Below are positions 47,547-59,288 of a DNA stretch of 64,000 nucleotides, piece after piece. The stretch comes from Filobasidium wieringae (taxonomy: Eukaryota > Basidiomycota > Tremellomycetes > Filobasidiales > Filobasidiaceae): NCBI GenBank assembly GCA_001600055.1, contig BCIV01000003.1, positions 625,162 to 689,161 on the forward strand, written 5' to 3'. The notes under the pieces are model-generated. The model searched no databases and was not told the DNA's origin. It was given only the letters and a program-made list of their open reading frames with translations. Position numbers and translations under genes: made by a program. Numbering within the stretch: the stretch's first letter is position 1; every line of letters starts with the position of its first letter.

Positions 47547-49192
47547 ATGTCTACACAAGATATATCGCACCATGCGGATTCGTCGATATTAGATTGGGTA
47601 TCCGTACTGAGTCTAGTATTCGGAGGATGTTGTTCGTAGGTCCCGCACGTTACGCTCCGAAAGAAAGCAAAGATATCCTGAATCTGAACACAATTCTATG
47701 GACAGGAATGTATTCGCCTTGGAGGCAGTGCTGAAGAGCCACTCTAATGCTGGTACGTATCGGACGCCTTGAAGCTAAAGTGAACTGAGCTGAAAGTACT
47801 CTTCTCCTCCCAGGAATATTTCTGACTTTTGTACAATTCTTATACGTCGCTTGTCAGACCCTGGCAAGCCAATTGGTGTTCGACAAGCGGAAAGGATCGT
47901 TATCAAGATGGATTCCTAGTTTCAAAACAAGAGTCGTCCCTATCAAACGATGGACGGGGCAGGTCATCATGTTCCTAGCCATCTCTCTGCTGAACAACTA
48001 CGCCTTTGGGTTGAAGGTGAGCTCTAGAAACCGATCAATCAATAGACACGGTATTGATAGATTCGAACGAAGTAGGTACCTGTTCCTGTACATATCATCT
48101 TCCGATCTGGTGGACTTGGGGTATCGATGGCTATAGGTTGGTTGGTCGGGAAGAAGCGGTATAGCAAGTACCAAGTGGTGAGTACCGGTCCTCCAACTCA
48201 ATCCACCAAGTCTACTAGAGCTCATGATGGTCTCCGTAGCTCTCCGTAGTCCTCGTTACCTCTGGTATCATCGTAGCTACAATGTCCGCTCCACCTAAAC
48301 CCAAGGGCAGACCGCCTACAATTCAGCAACCGACTTCGAACGCTCCGAAGGATGCGATTCCCGATCATATTCAGTATATCCTCGGCGTCGCCGTCTTGAG
48401 TCTAGCACTGGTTATTTCGGCATTCATGGGCTTGTTCCAGGAGAAGACATACAGCATGTACGGACGAGGAGGCTCTGTTTGGCAGGAATCCATCTTTTAT
48501 AGCGTGAGCTTCTACTTGCAAGACAAGACCAAGCTCGAGTTGACAAACTGATCATGACGAAAACGTAGCACGCCTTGTCTCTTCCCTTCTTTCTCCCGTT
48601 CCTGAGCAACCTTTCTCAAGATTTCGCCATCATCTCCAACACCCCTCCAGCGACGTTCCGGATTCCCGTCCCGTTCGGAGTCTTGCCTAACAAGTACCCC
48701 GGAACCCCTTCGACTCATTCCTTAGTCTTTCAATTACCTTCCGCCTGGATCGCTTTCGCCCTGAACATATTCACTCAAGGTCTTTGTATTGGAGGTGTCA
48801 ATCGGTTGACCTCGGTAAGTACCTCATGAATAGTGTGTATGGACCAGAGCTCATCGTGTTCGAACGGAGTACAGAAAGTCTCTTCTGTCAGTGTCAATTT
48901 GATCCTTACCGTGAGAAAGGCAGTCAGCCTAGGAATCTCTGTTTGGTTCTACGGAGCCGGGTTCAACCCGGGGTTGATCGCGGGTGCAGCTATGGTCTTG
49001 ACGGGAAGCGTTTTGTATAGCATGGCGCCTGGCCCTGCGAAAGAGATCAAGTCGAACGAGGAACAGGCTCTCGAGTTGGATGACGTTTCTACTCCATCAG
49101 CTGGTCAGGCCAGTTCCATTCGACCTTTACCGAGATCCGAGGATCTCACGAGGAGGAAACCTACCGCCACGATAGAAGAGATTGAGGACTAG
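47547..49192 (+). CDS. Nucleotide-sugar transporter, SLC35B4/YEA4 group
   Basis: Multi-TM Golgi/ER protein. Exons give MSTQDISHHADSSILDWVSV, LSLVFGGCCSNVFALEAVLK, IFLTFVQFLYVACQTLAS (TM2), RVVPIKRWTGQVIMFLAISL, LNNYAFGLK, VPVPVHIIFRSGGLGVSMAI, GWLVGKKRYSKYQVL, VVLVTSGIIVATMSA, GVAVLSLALVISAFMGLFQE, HALSLPFFLPFLSNL and SVNLILTVRKAVSLGISVWF. 'LNN.AF......P.HI.FRS......M..G' and 'L..RK..SL..S...F' are hallmarks of the SLC35B group; the 'F.S....C..N.....' start resembles YEA4/SLC35B4, which carry UDP-GlcNAc or UDP-xylose. Cryptococcus uses UDP-xylose transporters (UXT1/UXT2) for capsule. Substrate here is not decided. At least five introns; a hydrophilic 50-residue tail ends TATIEEIED. Confidence 0.8.
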
Positions 49193-49439
49193 ATTTCGTT
49201 TGTACAAGGCATTCATCATCATACACATAGAGCGGTTTGATATATTGGGACCACTTCCCGGGACGATTCGAATTCGACTTGACATAGATCGAGGGTATGT
49301 TTACCCGTCATACAAACGTTTGGTAAAGGGATACAAATCTGACCAGTAGTAAGGTGAACGTAATTGTCGGCTGACGCCTTGGCAAAAAAAAGCAAAATCA
49401 AAACATCCTCTCCATTCTCGATCATCCCCTCTTTTGGTT

Positions 49440-51900
49440 TCACGAAGCCTTTCCGAACTCTCCCGCTTCCTCGAACATGCCTTCCCAATCGACGCTCCCA
49501 GGTGTTGTCTGTCCAGAAGCCATTCCTTCCAACTTGGCTAGCGCGCGTTTCCTCTGGGCTTCTCTCGGTTGATTATCTTCGCCAGCTAAGACCTCCATCA
49601 GACCGCCCCACGGGTAGAGAGATGAGCGCGAACGAACGGATCCGGTTTCCTCCATCGTGAAGTGCAACGAGGTCCTCTCTCGTGTCGGACTTCTACCTTG
49701 AGACCCTTTATTACTCGCCGGACTGAGCAAGATGGACTCGTCGTACTCCCAAGCAGATTCTCCCGCTCTCGGCGAGATGACCATGTGTTCCGTATGGGCA
49801 AAGTCGGAGCTGAGAGGACTAAAGTTGATTTCGAGATCAGGCATCTCGCGGGGAGACATCATGGGTGAAGAACTGAACGATTCTTCTGATTCTTGCCAAT
49901 CGGAATCGTCCCCTTCGGTCGTATCAGTCGCGGGCGAGTGAGACGTGCTGGACGAAGAGTTGGACCCGGGAGAACGACGGTGTTGTAGTCTGAGATCCAA
50001 CACGCTGACCCTTCGTATTCTTCTTGGAGAGGGGGATTCGGATCTTTGCATTTCACTACGTAGGGCTTCGGAAGCGGGTGAACCGGGGAAGATGGTACTA
50101 CTGTCCGTTCGCGCGAGACGAGGTCGAGGTGGTGTAAGCGCAGTGGAATGGAATTCGATGGTAGATTCCTCAGAACGCTCGAGCTTGTGCTTGGATTTCG
50201 ATGGAGGTGGAGGTAGCGATTTGAACCAGACTCCGGTCTCCGTGGTAGATCTCCTGAGCCTTCGATCCTTCTATGCGCCAGAAGAAAGGTATCGTCAGCT
50301 TGTAGTCCGCGCGTCTGGCGGATGCCATCGTACTCACGGCGACAAATCCAGCCCTGGAAACCCTCTTGTTCCCATCTTGAGCAGCCAAACCTTTTTGAGT
50401 AGAGACCGATCTCCTATAAACGGGCCTGAACGGACTCCTAGTTCTAGGAGCATTGACGAGTAACGACTTCCTCTTGATCTGAACGTCTTCTTTCCTCTTT
50501 TCGCTCGCGGGCGACCGAGGTGGGCTGGTGGAAGGAAGATGAAACAAGAAGGATCCGTGTAATTTCGATAATCCAGGTTTCAGCGAACGCGATTGGTTTG
50601 ATCGGGAAGGAGAGGGCGGTGGCAGGTTATTAGTGATGAATCGAACCCCTTGTTCTTGTGGTTGACGGTTTTGTCGAGGGTCGTGATGATGAGGTTGAAA
50701 CGTATTTCTGAACATTCTTTTCAAACTAGCTGTAGCGTTCGCTCTGAGACTGCCTTTCCCTTGGTGCGAATCGAACCCGTTCTGCTCCTTCTGCTTCTCA
50801 TCAGGGGAAGGAAGGTTAGAACCCGGTAACGTCTCACTCAAAGGGAATCGAGCGGGTTTCCCCGTAGGTGTCGTGGAGAGCGAACGGGAGTCCATCTTGG
50901 GTGGCAAAAAGATATCCGCATGTAAATTCGTCGGGGTGATTTCTTCCCTGATATTCAAATCCTCTGTTCATAGGTCAGGATCACACCATCAGTTTCTCGA
51001 AACGATTGTATCGCCATGACTGACTGCAGGCACTGGACTGACCAAATCTAGTCAAATCCGTCTCGATCCTCCCCAATCTTCTTTCCTCTTCATCCTCCCG
51101 CTTGTAAATCCTCGGACTCCCTAACCAGCTCCCCGACCCGATCACTTTCGATTGAAGATTTCCCGGCTGGTGTCGAGCGGGAGGGGTGAGTGGCCAAGCG
51201 GAAGCGGGAGATTCCTCCGATGCGGAGTAAGAAGAGTTCGAGGTGGAAGAAGGCGTTTGAAAGATACTTGGACGAGTGGATGAATGAGGTCTACCATTAT
51301 CGATCGTCTCAGCGAGAATCGAGTGGGACGGACAAGGGAAAGAGATACTGACGATCTGATAGCGAACGGGTCTCTACTGTTGGCTAAACTGAATCCGTCC
51401 TCCTCCCCATCATCCTCCTCGTCAGTGTACCAAGCCATCGAACCTGGAGTCCCTGGAGTCTCAAACCTTCCCGTATAAGGTGAGTCCAGAGTCGCGCCAA
51501 AGACATCAGAGTAGTGCGTCTGTGCGTCGATGGTAGGTATAGATGTGCTCTTCTTCCTGCTAGAGGAATAAGACCGGGTCGACCCGGGGGAAGAAGTGGG
51601 GAATCGATTGGTCGGTGTGTTTTGAATCCTATGCAGAGCCAAGGAAGAGGGAGGAGGTTTGATCGCTGAAGTTCTTTTCGAACCGTTTGATCTGCGCGGA
51701 AGAGGAGGGGAAGGTGTCCGGTTAGATTTCGATGAGCGTGAGGGTGTTGCGGGTGGGGTGAGGAGGATGGCGGATTGTGCCAGTTGCGAGTAGGAGGACA
51801 TGTTGCGCAGAGGCGAGTTGGGTAGTGATTTCGATGTCGCTATTGAACGAGTGGGCGTGGTCACGGGGATCAGAGGTCGAATTTGAGTTGATGTGGACAT
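49440..51900 (-). CDS. Ser/Pro-rich, probably disordered protein of unknown function
   Basis: Starts MSTSTQIRPLIPVTTPTRSI. Spliced exons give a protein of roughly 700-780 residues. Notable pieces: AQSAILLTPPATPSRSSKSN, then FETPGTPGSMAWYTDEEDDG, a conserved-looking KVIGSGSWLGSPRIYKREDE followed by RRLGRIETDLTRFG, a middle rich in SPSRSNQSRSLKPG, RTRSPFRPVYRRSVSTQK, the acidic tail TDTTEGDDSDWQESEESFSS and an end SVDWEGMFEEAGEFGKAS. Many SP/TP sites suggest phosphorylation by CDK/MAPK. The 'TPPATP' element recalls cell-cycle repressors of the Whi5/Nrm1 type, but the supporting motif is not seen, so I do not assign it. Introns: near 51330, 51050-50960 and 50340-50270. Its start lies 1.8 kb from the next gene. 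Confidence 0.6.
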
Positions 51901-53715
51901 TTTGAATATATATAGGCGGTGAGCGCTGTGGGCGCTGTAAGCTCTGTAAGATTCCTGTGCCGGTTGATTGCCAGAACGGACAGATCTTGCTTCCCGATCT
52001 GGATGATCGTCAGTCCGACTAGTCCGAATGGAGGACTACCACTTGTAGCTCGCAGAACGTTCACAGCTCGAATCGACGTTTCAACCTGAATCAGATTTCA
52101 GATGTGTCATCCGCTTGCTGTGCTCGGCAGGTTTTGTCGCAGGCTTCCAGGTCAAGGATATCGAACGAGTCGTTATCCCCGTAGATCCCGTGTGACCATA
52201 AGAACGATGATGAATCGACGTCGATAATGCGTGTGTCAGCTGTTGTCAGCTTTCTGTGAATTGGTAGAGAAAGTCGGGTAACCGTGTCCAAACGTTCTAT
52301 CCGATGGATTCCAACTCGCAAGTGCAGTGCAAGTAAGGTGTGCGCCAAGTGCGAGGCGACCTTGATGGCCGACAGAAACTATAACAATGTCTCGACTCAA
52401 TCTCACAAGGACGATCAAAATATCAATCCCGGACGTTTGCTCAACCCGGAATCACACGCCCCCCAAGGCCTTATATCCTCGTGACCACCCATCCAAGACC
52501 TCGCCAACCTTGAGCTTGAAAAATGAACACAGGTTTCCCGATCGCTTAGGTCCAAGCGTTCGTACGAAATGTCAGCGCAAAGCCACTGACGTTTCTACTT
52601 CCAGATCTTGATGGAACCGATGATGATCATTCACTATGAAACGCGTTCTGACAGACGGGATGATCCGTTTGCGCGCTGCATTCCTCACCTCCAGTGTCAG
52701 GAATGTCGGCCCTTTCTTACAATCAAGCACACCTCTTGCCTCGCTATCGACCCAATCAAGGGTCATCCAATCGATTCATGCTAAGCGAAAGACCGAAAAC
52801 CCTCCATGCGGTAGAACGGTAAGGAAAAAGAACCATAATTCACAAGTCGATCATCCCTACCCCGTCTTCCCACTCCCCGCTCGCCCGCTCGCCCGCTCGC
52901 CGATCTCCTTGTTCGCTAAAAACGAACTGACGATTGGCGACTGACAATAAACCCGAAACATCGCTGACACGCCATCAAGGCGAGGTCACCCCTCCTTTCC
53001 CCCTGTCCACCAGCAAGCCTCGGTTACAAGGGGACGTCATGATCGTCATGACATAGACCGCGCAGATCATTCCTCCTGCTCGTTTCGATCCCTTCAAAGG
53101 GGAGTGCAACAAGTCAGACCGATCAAGAAAAAAGGGGAAAGGAGGGTCTTCCGATGGATCTTGGAATAACCGCGATAGCCTGTTGATCACTCATACGCGC
53201 GTGAAGCTGAAACGCTTCGGACGCTGTTCTCGTCCGCCGCGTAGAGCTGGTCTGATCGAGTTTCACATTCAGTCGGGTACGATCAATTCATGCTACGAGC
53301 TGCGTGGTCACGTGCATCCAGCTTCGATGGAACGACGTTTCGGTCTCGATCGACTCAGAGGGCTGAGGCAGGATCAGGATCAGAAGAATCTCGCCCGGAA
53401 TGGTGTCACCGGTGTCGGGTTATTTATCAATGTATATAACACCTATCATGGCCTATCATACTAGTACAAAACGACGAGCAGAAATCTAAATAGAGTCGTT
53501 CGAAATCACGTGAAGCAGGTAGGTATCTAATCTAACTAATGTACACAAGAATCATCTTCATTCGTCGCAGCCTTGTCTGCTGTTGCGAAGGAGGAGTGCT
53601 GGATACAGTTTTTTCTTCTCATCGTTCAGTCGTTTGCCGCCTGGATCTTCATCCGCGTCCCAAGTCAGAGAGAAAGAGAGATCGGGTTTTTTCTTTTGCG
53701 AGCGGGACACGACGA
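51901..53715. other. Long intergenic region upstream of Ser/Pro-rich gene
   Basis: About 1.8 kb, the longest gene-poor stretch here. It has a short 8-9-nt tandem (cccgctcg repeats, 52878-52902) and several chance frames under 105 codons. No protein motif or RNA gene is recognised. It most likely holds a long promoter or 5' leader for the gene starting at 51900 and the 3' end of the FLC-like gene. Confidence 0.4.
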
Positions 53716-56482
53716 TCAAATGTCGGCATAACTTCTCCGGTTGTGGAACCCTGGCATTGTCTGGTCATGTCCTTGAACGTACGTATCGGGGTAACGTTGA
53801 CCTCCGCCCTGTCCTACCGAAGTATAAGCGGCTTGGGCATCTTGACTCGGGTACCCTCCGTACCCTCCATAACCCTCCAACCTATCCCCGTTACCCCCGT
53901 AGGCCGACCCGGTAGACTCTTGCGTCGGATAGTTGTTGGTGTACCCATCATAGGCGTCCTGGTGGTTAGGCTGATACCCCGTGGCATAAGCCGCATAGCT
54001 ATCCCTCTGATAACCAGGTCCATCTCCATCGATGGAAGGATGATAAGATTGTCTCATCTCGTTGTTCATCGTCGTCGGTCGGTACCCATTTCCGGCGTTC
54101 ACGATCCCAGAACCGTCCTGCGATCCAAGAGGAGTGATCCCGGTTCCCACCTGAGCCATGGCAGGGGTTTCGGAATCCACATCGGATACATGACGGAAAG
54201 GCATGATTTCCGTCCCATCTTCGATCCTACGCTTATGCCTTCGGAAGGCGTATCCGTAAGCTATAAAAGGGTCGGAAAGTCAGCTCGCTGTAGGGAGTTT
54301 CGATTCCAGGAGGCAAGCAGCATATCACTCACCCAAGTTGAAGAGCAGACCGAAGAAGAGGAGGACGACGGGAAGGGCGAACATGACGAGCACCACGAAA
54401 CCCAAGATCGTCCGGATGATCGGGTCGACGTCCATACTCGGGATCCAAGCGATCATCAACCCGAACCCGACCATCCGGAACAACGCCAGAGTAGCACCCA
54501 ACCAATCCCCCTTTTTATCCTTGTGAGGTCGGAATCCGATACACGTCACCAGGACGAGGAACTCGACCACGACAAGCCCGATGACTTGAGCCCATGGATT
54601 CCCGTGCCCGAAAGCGATGAAACAGGCCCTGACGAACGAGGCCAGGGCGAGCGGTGCGAACCACCAGAAATGATATTTAGGCCTGTATTGTCTGTAAATC
54701 ATCCCCGCCGAGTTGAACCAGGCATAACGAGTGTAGAGGGGCGAGGTGGCGGACAACTCGGTGTGTCTCCTTCGATGACGAAGGATGGCGAAAACGAGTA
54801 CGGCGGTGAGACCGATGACGGTCCATGCGAAACACAAGGCGGCGAGCAGGATGCTCAACCAAGAGTCTTTTCGTCCGATATCGAATTGATACAGCGAGAA
54901 GATGAATACGGGGAACAAGAAGATGAGGCACTGATTCGAGGGGTACGCTGGTCAGCTCGGTCCATCAAACGAAGCAGATTCTCGGAAAGTAAACTCACCA
55001 CCCGCATCATATTCCCCGCGAAAAAGCTCCAGAACCCTCTCCTCTGATGCCCTACCCAACCCGTCCCCCTGTTCTCCGGACTCCTGAACCTGTCCGCGAG
55101 GAAGACGATCAACCCCCAAACGACGTGAGCGGCGAGTACGACGGCGATCGAGATCAAGTAGATGATAAAGATCGAGTCGAACGCGCTGGCGGTGGGGATC
55201 CCGACGGAATTGACGTAAACGGGGATCCCATTGGTGACCGTACTGATCGTATCCTGCTGAGAGACCGTAGGGATCTCCGCTCTCCTTGCCAACGAAGTGG
55301 CCGCTGCGAAATGATCCACCGGACTGGTCAGTGCGGCAAACGAATGAAAGTCCGCTGCGGTAGAGTTCAGGCTGAAGAACGAGTTCAAAGCGATGGCTTC
55401 GTTGTAAGGGGAAGATTTCCTGTTGATATAATCGATCGCGGAGAAAGCCATGGTAGGTAATTTCCCTCCGGTCGAATTCCTAAGATCCGTCACTGCATCC
55501 TGAATGCCCGTCGAGGGGAAAAGACCCAACGCCCAGGGGAAGTTCAAAGCGAAATTGGTATATACGCTTGGATAGTTGATCTCCAGTAAAGCAGAAGAAG
55601 CGGTCGCTTGGAACAGGTAGAGGACGTCGTACCATCGATAAACGGCTGGACTGGGTGACCATCTCAAAGTCGAATGGAATAACCCTACGAGAATCGCTGC
55701 GATGACCAATCCAGCGGAAGCCCACTTGACAGCCAACAATCGGGTGGTAAGGCCATTACTGAGGGTGGTTTGTAGACAGGCAGCCGTCTCCCCCGTCTGA
55801 GTGTTGGTCAATGTGATCCGTGCGAACGCTTCGATATCGGGAACAGTCCATGCCAAGCTAGGGATCCCATTCGTAAATGAAGTCGGGATCGGATAAGTCC
55901 CATACCCTACATATTCAAGATCCGACTAGAAACGATCAGTTTCCATTCCTCATTCCTGCTCGGGGAGTTGAAAGAAAAAAGAGACATACCCGTAAAGTTG
56001 ATCATGGGCAAGGGACACAGGACCCCTTGTAGGTAATCACACAGGTCGATGGTGACGTTGATCAGATCCCTGCCGTATGCGTTGGCGTAGATGTTAGCCC
56101 TCAGGTTGAGGTTAGGTTCTACGGAGGCTGCGGAGATTTGGAACGTCGCCGACTACAGACAGACGATGAGGCTGTCAATCCGGGTCCGATGAAAAGGAGT
56201 GAACGGGAAGTTACGTACGTTGTTAGCCCTATGGTACTGGATATCGAATTCGTTGATCAAGACGCTCTTGGCTTCAGAACAATATGTCACCGCATCGGTA
56301 TCTACAGAAAGGATGATCCGATCAGCGACCCGATCTCTACCAAGGTCAAATGAAAGAGGACGGATGAGAAGCATGGCGAATCACTCACATAGTGCGGTCG
56401 CCTCTATAGCCTTGACTCCATTCAGATTGCTCAAGCTAAAAATCAAACCCGCCCCGAGGGTAGAGAAGGCAGTGAACCTCAT
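53716..56482 (-). CDS. TRP-like membrane protein of the FLC/Pkd2 family
   Basis: A signal peptide (MRFTAFSTLGAGLIFSLSNL) leads an ML-like lumenal domain: TDAVTYCSEAKSVLINEFDI, then SATFQISAASVEPNLNLRAN, IYANAYGRDLINVTIDLCDY, QGVLCPLPMINFTG. The membrane part is a TRP-like domain with about nine helices: KWASAGLVIAAILVGLFHST, IFIIYLISIAVVLAAHVVWG, IFLFPVFIFSLYQFD, ILLAALCFAWTVIGLTAVLV, FAPLALASFVRACFIAFG, VIGLVVVEFLVLVTCIGF, then FGLMIAWIPSMDVDP and VVLVMFALPVVLLFFGLLFN. The cytosolic tail is Gly/Tyr/Asn-rich (GGYGGYPSQDAQAAY). Fungal Flc/Pkd2 proteins act in ER/plasma-membrane calcium and flavin transport and in cell-wall integrity. The family is sure; which paralogue is not. Four to five introns. 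A 502-codon frame on the opposite strand (53539-55047) is a shadow of these exons. Confidence 0.86.
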
Positions 56483-57581
56483 CTTATTGTTCTTGCTCTA
56501 TGCTTTTTTTCCCGTAGACCTTCTCGATTCTAGAGTAGTAGAGACGTTCAAGCAGTTCCTCGTGCTCGATTCCTCTTCAAGACGGGTCTATCGAATGATT
56601 ATGGATCGGGGGACGTGATGGGTTCCTCCTAGTAGTTCACCGCACGGCCGTTCCAACTCTGACGAGGAAAATCTCTCTAGCGCCTCTTGCTGATTCCAAC
56701 AGGATCCCCGATCTATGCTCTATTGTCTAACCTGGCTGTTGCTGATAAGTGGATACAGTGTGAGAGGTGGGGGTGGTATAGGAGAGGGAGACGGGACAGG
56801 TATCTGGGTACTGGGGATGTGTGTGAGCTGTTGAGGATGGGTGAGATGTGTTTATCGGTGCTGCAGCTCGCTTCTCGCAGGCGAACCCCGCTAACGCGAT
56901 AGATGAACGCTGTGCTAGTCAGAGGAAGGTGACAAGGTGAGAGGCGGGGATGGGATCTATGTGAGAGGAGCAAGGAAGTATACAAGAGCAAGAGTGAAAG
57001 ATGTATAGTAGCAGTAGTAGTAGTGAGGATAGCATAGCAGCTATGGCAGTCAGAGCGACGGTACACACTACGTCGCCGCTGAGTGAAACTGGAACGATGA
57101 TGATGATGCGATGAGCGATGAAGCTCTCTGGTGGCTGCTCTTCGTTCAAATCAGGTCAAACCTTCCATTCCAAATGCCGTCACCGCTCCTCCCACTCTGC
57201 CTCTCGCCTCTCCATTCACACGGCGGAACCAATTCTCCCATGGTCACCGCTCGCGATCGTAACGCCGGACACGTGCAATTCCCCGCGGTGCCGAGCCCAA
57301 AAAACTGCGATCAAATATGTACGCCTGAGGCCTGAAACCTCAGCTCGAGCTCGGACCAGCGGCTCTACGGCGGCGGACACGGCGGAGACGGACCGACCGC
57401 AGGGGCATACGTCATTGATCGACGTCGACTGCATTGGCAAGGATCATGGCAAGGCATCCCAAAGTCAGTGTCGAGAAGAGCTAGAAGGAACTCCAACTGA
57501 AGGTATAAGAGAATTCTTGAAAGCACTACATCCGAGGATTTTATCTATATAAAGCTTTGAAACGCAAATTTTCACTTAAAA
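56483..57581. other. Intergenic region upstream of FLC-like gene
   Basis: About 1.1 kb between the FLC-like start and tRNA-Gly(CCC). It has pyrimidine-rich stretches and a CTA/CTG-type microsatellite-like run (agtagtagtag near 57005-57030). No coding evidence beyond chance frames. Confidence 0.4.
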
Positions 57582-57652
57582 TCGATGCTGGTGTAGTGGT
57601 AACATTGCCGCTTCCCAAGCGGCAGCACTGGGTTCGATTCCCAGGCATCGAA
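57582..57652 (+). tRNA. tRNA-Gly (anticodon CCC)
   Basis: A 71-nt cloverleaf. Acceptor TCGATGC pairs with GCATCGA; discriminator A. D-arm GTGTAGTGGTAACAT. Anticodon stem GCCGC/GCGGC around loop TTCCCAA, anticodon CCC. T-stem CTGGG/CCCAG with loop TTCGATT. No intron; downstream TTTTTG terminator. It is the second Gly isoacceptor type here, sharing the D-arm with the GCC genes but differing in acceptor and anticodon stems. Confidence 0.93.
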
Positions 57653-57853
57653 CTTTGCTTTTTGCTTGATGTTTACGGTTCTGCACTTTTCATTTGGCAG
57701 TCGGACTGGTTGAATCGAAGGATCAAACTGTCCATCGGATTCCTTTTGTGCTTGAGCTTCAGCGACTTGAAATGATAAGATGACATACACTACTACAGGT
57801 ATAACAAACACGACGTACAAACCTTCATCCGCTAACAGACCCACAACTGTCAC

Positions 57854-59064
57854 TCAAGCATTCTTGATCAATCCCAGGAACCCTTCCTTGGTCAAGACAT
57901 CTTCCTTCTTTCCCCCTCGGCCGAGAATGTTGTCCTTGCCCGCTCGTTTGCCCTTCTTGTCCTTGTGGGAAGCGTCGATGGTGTCCTTGACTGCGGGAGC
58001 GGTGTGGGAGTTGGAGGCTACTAGGATGGCGTTGAAGAGCTTGATTACTGTGGTAGTAAGGAAGATGAGTAGGTTAGGAACGATGACATAAGGTAGACGT
58101 GTGTGTGAGTGAACTGACCTCCTCGCTGGGCGACTTTTCTTAGACCTCGTTCCCATTCTTGACCACCGGGAGCCAAGATCTCCACACCCTCCTGAACGAC
58201 CGGCTTGACCTTTCCAAACGCATCCTTCTTCCCTTCCTTCTTCTCCGCCTTTCTCTCTTCCCCCTCCTTGGCGGGTTTCACGACCAAAACAGGCCTCGGC
58301 GCCCATCCTTCGAGAACATCCTTGATCCTCGCTTTATCCTTCCTATCCATCTTCTCTTGCTTCAATTGTCTCTTGGCCTGACGTTCGAGCTTGATTTGTT
58401 TGGTAGAAGGGGGCAGGGCGGATGCGGCGGAGAGGGAGAGGATAGGGTTGATGGAGGATTTAGGCTTCTTTGTGCTGGGTTCAGCATCACCGGTCTCAGT
58501 GGAGAGCTTGGTCTTCTTGACGGGAGGTTCGTCCAAAAGTGAAGTCAGGGTTGCAGCGAAGACATCGTTTGTCGTAGTCGCTTTCCTCTTTTCTATAAGG
58601 ATAGAGCGAAAGTGGTACCTAGATGAGACCCATGTCCCGTTTGATTCTGCTGCGCAAGCAAACTTACTGGTATTCTTCTTGGACTTTCGCTTTCCCGTCT
58701 TCATCCCTTCAATCTCTTCATCCGTACTGACTTCCTCCTCATCGTCATCCTCAGAATGACCACTGGCGCTTCCTTCCGCATCGACCTCCATCGCGTTCAC
58801 ATCGAATTCATCCTCCCCATCGCTACCGGAAATATCACTCAACCCTTCCTCAACGTTCCCATCCTCAATGTCAGAGATCTCATCCTCCTCCTCCTTTTCG
58901 GGCTGTTTACGCTTGGCAGGTCCAGCAGCCGGCTTGGGTTTGGCTACAGCCTTTCCTTTGCCTTTGACCGGGACAGGCGCCTTCTTCGCGGGTGGACCGG
59001 TTTTCAGCGCGGATTTGGCTGGGACAGATATCCGGTGTTTAGGTTGACTAGTAGGTTTGGCCAT
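57854..59064 (-). CDS. RRP15: Ribosomal RNA processing protein RRP15
   Basis: Starts MAKPTSQPKHRISVPAKSAL. The N-terminal half is Lys-rich then acidic (EKEEEDEISDIEDGNVEEG, GHSEDDDEEEVSTDEE). Then TNDVFAATLTSLLDEPPVKK, SSINPILSLSAASALPPS and KLERQAKRQLKQEKMDRKDK, followed by WERGLRKVAQRG, and a final exon GVIKLFNAILVASNSHTAPA. The pair 'E..LRK.AQRGVVKLFNA' is the Rrp15 family signature. Rrp15 is a nucleolar factor for pre-60S assembly and 27S processing. The last exon begins after an intron at about 58048-58118; joining it in phase restores 'RGGVIKLFNA'. The last residues GFLGLIKNA precede the stop at 57854. Confidence 0.85.
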
Positions 59065-59288
59065 TTTTGTAGGATGTAGTATGTGAATGGTGAGGAACAA
59101 ACCCAAGGGTGCCGTATGATTCCAATCGACATCGTAGACTGTTCTGCTGCTTGAGCTCTCAACATTCTTGAAGACGGTCACGTGACTACACTTCGATCAC
59201 CGAGCGACCTTATTGACAATTCCTGGACAGAGCTCAACCAAACTTCTTATCGTTCGGATCGTCACTTCCGAACCTCGATGTAGAAGCC

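Noticed and set aside
49945..50463. 172-codon plus-strand frame
   Set aside because: Antisense to exons of the Ser/Pro-rich gene; no motif.
52878..52902. cccgctcg tandem
   Set aside because: Only about three short copies; too small to call a minisatellite or regulatory element.
53539..55047. 502-codon plus-strand open frame
   Set aside because: It lies exactly opposite the FLC-like exons, whose motifs (signal peptide, ML-like and TRP-like segments) are clear. The antisense frame is charged, repetitive and motif-free, so it is a codon-bias shadow.
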